This document shows, piece by piece, positions 1 through 5,286 of a stretch of 7,411 nt of DNA. Origin of the DNA: an uncultured Treponema sp. (GTDB lineage Bacteria > Spirochaetota > Spirochaetia > Treponematales > Treponemataceae); the NCBI GenBank assembly GCA_937915735.1, contig CALGGS010000090.1, positions 1-7,411 of the forward strand, in the 5' to 3' direction. The notes below the pieces were generated by a model. That model did no database searches. It was not told where the DNA came from and saw only the letters and a list, made by a program, of their open reading frames with translations. Made by a program: the position numbers and the translations under genes. Numbering within the stretch: position 1 is the stretch's first letter; each line of letters begins with the position of its first letter.

Positions 1-12
1 TTATCATATTCT

Positions 13-18
13 TAAAAT
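13..18 (+). promoter_or_regulatory. Possible -10 element upstream of the chemoreceptor gene
   Basis: The hexamer TAAAAT lies about 30 nt before the TTG start and would give a short 5' leader that includes the proposed ribosome binding site. The matching -35 region would fall before the window begins, so the promoter cannot be completed. In such AT-rich sequence a single hexamer of this kind can easily occur by chance. Confidence 0.25.
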
Positions 19-31
19 TTTGTGAATTTTG

Positions 32-47
32 GGTGAGTTTTTAGAGG
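32..47 (+). promoter_or_regulatory. Ribosome binding site deciding the TTG start of the chemoreceptor
   Basis: GGTGAG (32-37) matches the GGUGA part of the extended Shine-Dalgarno sequence and ends 10 nt before the TTG at 48. A second purine run, AGAGG (43-47), touches the start codon and is too close to be used for that codon. An in-frame TAG at 42-44 rules out any earlier start. The next in-frame ATG (72) has no Shine-Dalgarno sequence and would remove the start of the first membrane helix, so TTG 48 is preferred. Confidence 0.5.
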
Positions 48-2087
48 TTGCCTAAAATCTCGCTTCTTGCGATGCTTTCAATTTTTATTTCGGCTGTTGC
101 TGTTGGACTTATTTCTATTCAGGTTGCAAGCAACGAAATCGAAAAAATTACAACGGAAAACATTGTGACGACGGAAACCGGTGTTATGGACACCCTGAAT
201 AACTGGCGGCTTCAGCTTGAATATTCAACGCTTGTCCTTGCGGACAAAACACGGCTTTCGACGGCTCTTGCAAACAAGGACTGGGCGACAGCAAATTCTC
301 TTACAACAGAGCAGAAAAAACTTTTGGATATTGATTATCTTCTTTGTACTGACGAAAACGGTCGTGTTGTGGGTGGAAATGCTAATTTTGGAACTGACCT
401 TTCAAAATCTCATGCGGTAAAAACTGCCCTTCAGGGTGACAAGGAATATTCTTACGAATCAAATGAGATTTGTGATTACAGTCTTGTTTTTGCCTATCCA
501 ATCAGACAGGGAAGCGAAATCGTCGGAACTGTTGTCGGTACATTCAGTATGGTTGACGGAGAGTTCGTAGACTCAATCAAAAATATCTACAAGGTTGAGT
601 GCACTATGTTCGAGGGAAATATTCGTGCTTCGACAACTCTCGGCGCTAATATGATTGGAACAAAGCTTGAAAACCAAAAAATAGTAAATATGGTTTTGAA
701 TGACGGCGAGCGCTATGAAGGACGAAACAAAATCAACGGCAGAGAATATATGACAGTTTATGCTCCTGTTACTGACGAAAGCGGTGAAATTTCAGGAATG
801 TTGTTCGTCGCAAAAACAATGGAAGCGATTGAACGGGCTGTCTCTGACACTACAAAAATCCTGATTCCGATTCTTATCGCCCTTATTGTAATTCTTGCTG
901 TTGTTTCAACGATTTTCTTAAAGTCAATTCTTAAGCCTTTGAATGGCGTAAAAGACACTCTTAACAATATTTCTTCCGGAGACGCGGATTTAACGAAACG
1001 AATTGAGCTTAAATCTCAGGACGAAATCGGTGAGGTTGTAAACGGCTTCAACAAATTCGCAGGAAAATTGCAGAATATTATCGGTGATGTAAAGTCTTCT
1101 AAAGATGAGCTTATGGTTGCAGGTGAAAATCTTTCTGGGGCAACTCAGGACACTGCAAGCTCTATCACGCAGATTATCGCTAATATTGAGTCGATGAAGC
1201 ATCAGATTGATAATCAGAATCAGTCGGTAAGCCAGACGGCTGGGGCTGTAAACGAGATTGCCTCAAACATTGAGTCTCTCGAGCGAATGATTGAGAGTCA
1301 GTCTTCCGGGGTAACTCAGGCAAGTGCCGCCGTCGAAGAGATGATTGGAAATATTTCTTCTGTAAATGCTTCAATGGAAAAAATGGCCGGCTCATTCAAT
1401 GAGCTTCGCTCAAATTCTCAGGTAGGAATTCAAAAACAAAAGGCAGTCAATGAAAGAATTTCAGAAATCGAAACTCAGTCGCAGATGCTTCAGGAGGCAA
1501 ATGTCGCAATCGCTTCCATTGCAAGTCAGACAAACCTTCTTGCTATGAATGCGGCTATTGAGGCAGCCCACGCAGGCGAGGCGGGAAAAGGCTTTGCTGT
1601 CGTTGCGGACGAAATCCGTAAGCTTTCAGAAACTTCTTCGGCTCAGAGTAAGACAATCGGCGACCAGCTCAACAATATAAAAGATTCCATTAGCTCTGTC
1701 GTTTCGGCTTCTGGTGAGTCGGCTGTTGCTTTTGAGGCCGTTACCCGAAAGCTCGAAGAAACGGATGCCCTCGTTATGCAGATTAGGGCGGCAATGGAAG
1801 AGCAGAATGAAGGTAGCCAGCAGATTACGGAAGCCCTGCACAATATGAATGACTCAACCGTTGAGGTTCGCAATGCTTCCGGCGAAATGTCAGAAGGAAA
1901 CAAGATGATTTTGAAGGAAGTTCAGCAGCTGCAGAATGCGGCTATGACGATGAGCCAGAGCATGGATGAAATGGCCGTTGGAGCCAGAAAAATCAACGAG
2001 ACTGGCGCGGCTCTTACGGAAGTCTCTGCTCAAATGAACGATTCGATTGGCAAGATTGGCGAGCAGGTTGACCAGTTCAAGGTGTAA
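48..2087 (+). CDS. Methyl-accepting chemotaxis protein with periplasmic Cache-type sensor
   Basis: This 679-residue chemoreceptor should sit in the inner membrane and control the CheA kinase through CheW. Domains in order: membrane helix 1 (about 5-27); periplasmic sensor (about 28-270) resembling the Cache 3/Cache 2 fusion family, with the typical IRASTTL (192-198) followed by GTKL and a GMLFVAK strand (250-256); membrane helix 2 (271-293); HAMP (294-346); and a long helical hairpin (347-679). The conserved tip is at about 486-526, with QTNLLAMNAAIEAA followed by GKGFAVVADEIR. Paired glutamates E430-E431 and E584-E585 sit in contexts resembling methylation sites. The C-terminus (DQFKV) has no NWETF-type CheR/CheB tether. 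At the trimer-contact positions known from E. coli Tsr, F373 corresponds to S493 and R388 to H508. The ligand cannot be read from the sequence. The gene appears monocistronic, with a terminator 14 nt after its stop codon. Confidence 0.95.
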   Translation: MPKISLLAMLSIFISAVAVGLISIQVASNEIEKITTENIVTTETGVMDTLNNWRLQLEYSTLVLADKTRLSTALANKDWATANSLTTEQKKLLDIDYLLCTDENGRVVGGNANFGTDLSKSHAVKTALQGDKEYSYESNEICDYSLVFAYPIRQGSEIVGTVVGTFSMVDGEFVDSIKNIYKVECTMFEGNIRASTTLGANMIGTKLENQKIVNMVLNDGERYEGRNKINGREYMTVYAPVTDESGEISGMLFVAKTMEAIERAVSDTTKILIPILIALIVILAVVSTIFLKSILKPLNGVKDTLNNISSGDADLTKRIELKSQDEIGEVVNGFNKFAGKLQNIIGDVKSSKDELMVAGENLSGATQDTASSITQIIANIESMKHQIDNQNQSVSQTAGAVNEIASNIESLERMIESQSSGVTQASAAVEEMIGNISSVNASMEKMAGSFNELRSNSQVGIQKQKAVNERISEIETQSQMLQEANVAIASIASQTNLLAMNAAIEAAHAGEAGKGFAVVADEIRKLSETSSAQSKTIGDQLNNIKDSISSVVSASGESAVAFEAVTRKLEETDALVMQIRAAMEEQNEGSQQITEALHNMNDSTVEVRNASGEMSEGNKMILKEVQQLQNAAMTMSQSMDEMAVGARKINETGAALTEVSAQMNDSIGKIGEQVDQFKV

Positions 2088-2100
2088 GTCGCAAGTCATA

Positions 2101-2145
2101 AGCACTGGATATTGGTCGCTTTACGACTGGTCCAGTGTTTTTTTT
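2101..2145 (+). terminator. Intrinsic terminator of the chemoreceptor gene
   Basis: CACTGGA (2103-2109) pairs with TCCAGTG (2131-2137), extended by G-U and A-U pairs at the base. An inner stem pairs GTCG (2115-2118) with CGAC (2124-2127) around a 5-nt loop. Eight T residues follow directly (2138-2145). This separates the chemoreceptor from the cyclase, which has its own -10 element just downstream. Confidence 0.85.
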
Positions 2146-2166
2146 GTTCCAACTTCCTTAAAAAAT

Positions 2167-2175
2167 TGATATAAT
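2167..2175 (+). promoter_or_regulatory. Extended -10 promoter of the cyclase gene
   Basis: TGATATAAT (2167-2175) is a perfect TATAAT with an upstream TGN extension. At 17-bp spacing the -35 position reads TTCCAA, a poor match, as expected where an extended -10 compensates. Transcription would start near 2182, about 4 nt before the GTG at 2186 and about 10 nt before a second in-frame GTG at 2192. There is no room for a Shine-Dalgarno sequence, so the message is probably leaderless or nearly so. Confidence 0.6.
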
Positions 2176-2185
2176 CTTTTGCATT

Positions 2186-4597
2186 GTGGGTGTGGAAAAT
2201 TTAATCAAGAATATATCTGAAAAAATAAAAATCTGGAAAAATAAAGCTTTCGGGGCAAAGGGATTTGTTGAAATAAAGAGAGTCTTTGCCAGGGCACTTT
2301 CCTTCTTGTGTTCCCTTGCAATCAGAATAAAAGGCAGTAATTTATCACTCATATATTCTCTCATTTTGCTTTTGCTTTTTTTTACGCCTGTTTCTGTTTC
2401 AAGTCTTAATCTTTATGAAGACGCAGCCTCTCTTTCTTTGGCACGGATTTTTGCTTTTAAATTGCCCTTTGACCAAAATCTGAATCTGGAATTTGGTTTT
2501 GTAAGAGTTCTTTTGTATTTGATTTACATTTTGCCACTGACGGCGCTTTTCGGAATCGCAGAGAGATTCTTCGGTCGGACACTTTCCTTGCCGTTCTCGT
2601 TTGTACTCAGAAGGACAAGCGGACTGCCACTCATTCTCGCTGCATTTTCAATTTATCTTTTTTGTACGGCGGTCTGTGTCGTTTGCAATGCGAATTCTTT
2701 AGAATGGTTTCTGGAAGTTCCTTTTTATATCTATCTGATTTTTTTGCTTGCCCTTTCCTGTCATTGCTATCTTGCCTTTTACGGGATTTTTTATCTTCGC
2801 TCCAAAAATCCAGAATATGTTGAGTATCGGAAGGTTCGTTCTGAGGATGCCAAAAGAAAAGGACGGCTTTCAGTAAAAACTAAATTTACATTTGTAATTA
2901 CTAGCGTTATCATCATCATTTTGCTTACTTTTATGCTTTTGATTCTGAACAGCTACAAAAAAATGTTCACTGAGGCGGTGAGCGATGTCGGTCGAAGTCA
3001 GGCTGAGCATACGGCAGAGATTTATGACAGCGCAGACGGACGATACGAGAAAATCGCCGAGTTTTTTAACGAAACCCGACAAGCCAATAAATTTGCCGAA
3101 ACTCCTTTTGAGCGGATTGACATCATCGTAACTTACTCCAAGGAAGCTTTTTTTCTTGAAGACTGGGAAAATTCTGTGAATCTGCCGGAATTCAACATTT
3201 TTGCCTACACGACGGGAAATCCAAAGCAAATCGATGAGTCTGAAAAAGCTTTGACCAACGAACAGGCGAACGAATATCTAAAAAGGTACAAAAACGGCTC
3301 TTATAAGAAAAATTATGTCTTTGATTCAGCGAGAAAAACCTGCAAGTATATTTATCCCGTGACTTTTGCGCAAAAAGGAAAGCATAAGCTCGTGGGCTTT
3401 TCAATCGTCACTTACAGGCAGCAGGTTTTAATGCGGCAGTATTTCAGAACTAAGATTTTTGTCCTCGTGATAATTTCGGTTTTCCTTTATCTGACGGTGA
3501 TTTTTTCGACGCTTCTTTCAGATTTTATTTTTAACCCGCTTTTGTTTTTAAGAAAAAATGTCAGAAAAACCTCCCATTCCATCGAAAAAATTCTGAGCGG
3601 AAAGGCGAAAAATGCCTCGAATGCGCTTAAATTTTCGGAGACAATCAGGACGAATGACGAGATTAAGGATTTATCTCTCGAAATTGGAGAAATGGTCGCC
3701 CTTATAAAGGGAATTATGCCTTATGTTTCGTTTTCAACCCTAAAGCATGCGGAAAAAATCGGAAGTGAAGAAGGCTTGTCAGACGGAAAGAGGGGAGCGA
3801 AAGCTACGGTTTCAAGAGATTTGTGCTTCTTATTCACGGATATTCGCGGTTTTACATCTCTTTGCGAGGGGCTTCCTCCAAAGAATGTGGTCGCGCTTTT
3901 AAATCATTATCTCGACATTGAAACTCAGATTATTCTTGAAAATGACGGCGACATCGATAAATATGTCGGTGATGAGCTTATGGCGTTCTTTAGCGGTCCA
4001 AAAAAGGAAATTAACGCTTGTAAGGCGGCAATGCAGATTCGCTCGGCAATGCGAAAGGAACAGGAGCACTCAATGGAAGCGGGCTTGACTTATGTTTCAA
4101 TCGGAATCGGAATAAATTCCGGGGAAGTTATTTTTGGCTCAGTCGGCTCAAGAACGCGAAAGGATTTTACTTCCATTGGAGACACCGTAAATCTTGCGGC
4201 CAGACTTGAAAGCGCGAACAAGGCATACGGCTCTAAATCTATCATCACGGAGGCGGTTTACAAAAAGCTTCGCGGGCAATTTATATGCAGGGAGCTTGAT
4301 TTTATTACAGTAAAGGGAAAAACCGAGCCTGTCAGAATCTACGAGATTTTGCAGCAGAAAAGCGATGCAAAGAAAAATAACGCAGAGGGGAAATTGCTTG
4401 AAATAAAAGAGTTGTTTGAAAAGGGACTTTCCTTGTATCGAAAGCAAAAATGGGAAGAAAGTGAAATCGCATTCAACGAGTGTGCGCTAAAATACAACGA
4501 TATGCCGTCAATCGTCTTTTTGGACAGAATCCGCCATTTTAAGGCGAATCTGCCAGGCCAGGACTGGGACGGCGTTTTTAAGATGAGCGTGAAGTAG
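2186..4597 (+). CDS. Membrane-bound class III (IIIb-type) adenylate cyclase with HAMP and TPR-like tail
   Basis: The predicted reaction is ATP to cyclic AMP, on the cytoplasmic side of the inner membrane. The 803 residues contain: a basic cytoplasmic N-terminus (1-50); four membrane helices (about 52-72, 103-127, 146-168, 178-203); a fifth helix (233-256); an extracytoplasmic domain (about 257-421), probably Cache-like but too diverged to be sure; helix 6 (422-444); HAMP (445-510); catalytic domain (543-725); and a TPR-like tail (735-788) ending in GQDWDGVFKM. The active site is complete. The metal-binding aspartates are D552 (in FTDIRGFT) and D596 (in YVGDELMA), the purine-selecting lysine is K592, and the transition-state residues are N669 and R673. 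The second purine-selecting position is T662 rather than Asp, the class IIIb pattern. The Lys/Thr pair favours ATP over GTP. The GTG at 2186 is the earliest plausible start; GTG 2192 would shorten the protein by two residues. A later TTG (codon 41) has only a weak AGGG about 11 nt upstream. Confidence 0.9.
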   Translation: MGVENLIKNISEKIKIWKNKAFGAKGFVEIKRVFARALSFLCSLAIRIKGSNLSLIYSLILLLLFFTPVSVSSLNLYEDAASLSLARIFAFKLPFDQNLNLEFGFVRVLLYLIYILPLTALFGIAERFFGRTLSLPFSFVLRRTSGLPLILAAFSIYLFCTAVCVVCNANSLEWFLEVPFYIYLIFLLALSCHCYLAFYGIFYLRSKNPEYVEYRKVRSEDAKRKGRLSVKTKFTFVITSVIIIILLTFMLLILNSYKKMFTEAVSDVGRSQAEHTAEIYDSADGRYEKIAEFFNETRQANKFAETPFERIDIIVTYSKEAFFLEDWENSVNLPEFNIFAYTTGNPKQIDESEKALTNEQANEYLKRYKNGSYKKNYVFDSARKTCKYIYPVTFAQKGKHKLVGFSIVTYRQQVLMRQYFRTKIFVLVIISVFLYLTVIFSTLLSDFIFNPLLFLRKNVRKTSHSIEKILSGKAKNASNALKFSETIRTNDEIKDLSLEIGEMVALIKGIMPYVSFSTLKHAEKIGSEEGLSDGKRGAKATVSRDLCFLFTDIRGFTSLCEGLPPKNVVALLNHYLDIETQIILENDGDIDKYVGDELMAFFSGPKKEINACKAAMQIRSAMRKEQEHSMEAGLTYVSIGIGINSGEVIFGSVGSRTRKDFTSIGDTVNLAARLESANKAYGSKSIITEAVYKKLRGQFICRELDFITVKGKTEPVRIYEILQQKSDAKKNNAEGKLLEIKELFEKGLSLYRKQKWEESEIAFNECALKYNDMPSIVFLDRIRHFKANLPGQDWDGVFKMSVK

Positions 4598-4614
4598 AGG
4601 CTATTTTTTTAGCG

Positions 4615-5109
4615 CTATGCGTCAGCAAAAACTTTTCCGTCGTCCAAAGTGATTTTGAGCTTTGTGTATTCGCAGTGAAAATCATTTTTTAGCCGGTCAA
4701 GATAGCGAGCACTTTCCCATTTGCACATTGGAAGGTCGTGAAGAAGATAATTTCCGCAGGCTTCTGCTTTGGTCGCAGGAACTTCATTTTGCGTCAGAAT
4801 CCATTCAAGACACTCGATTGTGAGCTTTCGCATATCTTCAACGCTATATTTTCCAAGCATAATGATATACATTCCTGTAAGACAGCCCATTGGTCCTACA
4901 TAAACGACATCTTCCTTTACTTTTGAATTGCGGAACCAAGTTGCCATAAGATGTTCAAGGCTGTGAATGGCAGAAGGTGCAATCGCAGGCTCTTTGTTTG
5001 GCTCTGTGATACGAAGATCGTAAGTCGTAAAGCCTTTGTCTTCCCGTGAAATATAGATACCAGGCTTTAAGTGCGTGTGGTCAATTGTGAAACTTTGAAT
5101 TACTTCCAT
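4615..5109 (-). CDS. luxS: S-ribosylhomocysteine lyase (AI-2 synthase)
   Basis: LuxS is a cytoplasmic homodimeric metalloenzyme. It cleaves S-ribosylhomocysteine to homocysteine and 4,5-dihydroxy-2,3-pentanedione, the AI-2 precursor. Numbered from the ATG at 5109 (164 residues, normal for the family), the metal ligands are H49 and H53 in HSLEH plus C118 in ACGNYLLHD. E52 is the catalytic acid/base, and C76 in GPMGC matches the catalytic cysteine (H54, E57, H58, C84 and C126 in Bacillus subtilis LuxS). All the expected active-site residues are present. A TTG at 5115 would add two residues, but it lies only 2 nt from the -10 hexamer, so the ATG is preferred. No Shine-Dalgarno sequence precedes either start. 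The gene converges on the cyclase with a 17-bp gap and diverges from metH, whose product uses the homocysteine made here. No pfs/mtn gene, which would supply the substrate, is in the window. Confidence 0.95.
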   Translation of the reverse strand: MEVIQSFTIDHTHLKPGIYISREDKGFTTYDLRITEPNKEPAIAPSAIHSLEHLMATWFRNSKVKEDVVYVGPMGCLTGMYIIMLGKYSVEDMRKLTIECLEWILTQNEVPATKAEACGNYLLHDLPMCKWESARYLDRLKNDFHCEYTKLKITLDDGKVFADA

Positions 5110-5117
5110 AATCAAGC

Positions 5118-5146
5118 ATTATACCGCAGATTTTCCGAAGAAAAAA
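5118..5146 (-). promoter_or_regulatory. luxS promoter (perfect -10, close to the start codon)
   Basis: On the minus strand a perfect TATAAT occupies 5123-5118. The start ATG begins at 5109, only 8 nt beyond it. The -35 region at 17-bp spacing is just a T-run (5146-5141). If this hexamer is used, transcription begins within a few bases of the ATG, giving a leaderless or nearly leaderless luxS message. The T-run also forms part of the inverted-repeat structure described separately. Confidence 0.5.
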
Positions 5147-5211
5147 GTAGTGGGAATCTCTAAAAATTGCAATTTTTAGAGATTCCCTAGTTTTTAATGC
5201 CCGAAATCTGC
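5126..5211. repeat. Extended imperfect inverted repeat between luxS and metH
   Basis: GCAGATTT (5126-5133) is matched by its reverse complement AAATCTGC (5204-5211). Inside these, an A-run (5141-5146) mirrors a T-run (5191-5195), and the core is the perfect palindrome at 5152-5187. Outer and inner repeats share almost the same centre (5168.5 and 5169.5), so the 86-nt unit is nearly symmetrical except for 7-8 unmatched bases in each arm. I see no clear target-site duplication at its edges. It could be a small palindromic repeat element or a terminator-like insulator. The left end overlaps the luxS promoter spacer. Confidence 0.45.
5152..5187. repeat. Perfect 36-bp palindrome between luxS and metH
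   Basis: Two 18-nt arms, GGGAATCTCTAAAAATTG and its exact reverse complement, meet with no spacer. On the plus strand the stem is followed after three bases by TTTTT (5191-5195). On the minus strand it is followed after five bases by six T residues (5146-5141). It therefore has the form of a bidirectional intrinsic terminator, yet it lies between two divergent promoters where no known transcript ends. Possible roles are blocking antisense readthrough, acting as an operator for a dimeric regulator, or being one copy of a dispersed repeat. Confidence 0.85.
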
Positions 5212-5249
5212 TAACACTGGCTTAGCCTTGCATAAAAATTTCCCTATCA

Positions 5250-5278
5250 TTGCACTAGACTTTTTATTCCAGTAAAAT
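5250..5278 (+). promoter_or_regulatory. Probable metH promoter
   Basis: TTGCAC (5250-5255) and TAAAAT (5273-5278) are separated by exactly 17 bp. The metH ATG follows the -10 by 8 nt (AAGTTTCT), with no Shine-Dalgarno sequence. Transcription would begin at or next to the ATG. An alternative -10, TATCAT (5245-5250), would give a leader of roughly 30 nt, but that leader also lacks a ribosome binding site. I see no SAM or cobalamin riboswitch, and the space is too short for one. Confidence 0.45.
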
Positions 5279-5286
5279 AAGTTTCT

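Noticed and set aside
3..44. Upstream extension of the chemoreceptor reading frame, which would make it a gene broken by a stop codon
   Set aside because: The frame upstream of the TAG at 42-44 is AT-rich without a recognisable receptor N-terminus, and a GGTGAG sits at a workable distance from the TTG start.
2870..3229. 119-codon minus-strand frame opposite the cyclase
   Set aside because: It lies entirely within the cyclase gene, has no recognisable domain or start signals, and its composition reflects the opposite strand.
4598..4617. T-run (4604-4610) and TAGCGCTA palindrome (4610-4617) between the convergent cyclase and luxS genes, as a bidirectional terminator
   Set aside because: The possible stems are only about 4 bp and there is no stable hairpin directly before the T-run, so neither direction meets the usual standard for an intrinsic terminator.
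5110..5115. TTG at 5115 as the luxS start
   Set aside because: It adds only two residues, has no ribosome binding site, and lies 2 nt from the perfect -10 hexamer, so it would probably not be in the transcript. The ATG at 5109 fits better.
5198..5215. Tiny reading frame ATG CCC GAA ATC TGC TAA as a leader peptide for metH
   Set aside because: It has five codons, no ribosome binding site, no run of Met or Cys codons suggesting attenuation, and lies upstream of the favoured promoter.
5196..5286. SAM, cobalamin or other riboswitch before metH
   Set aside because: The 91 nt left after the palindrome show no conserved riboswitch core or expression hairpin, and the likely promoter lies almost at the start codon.
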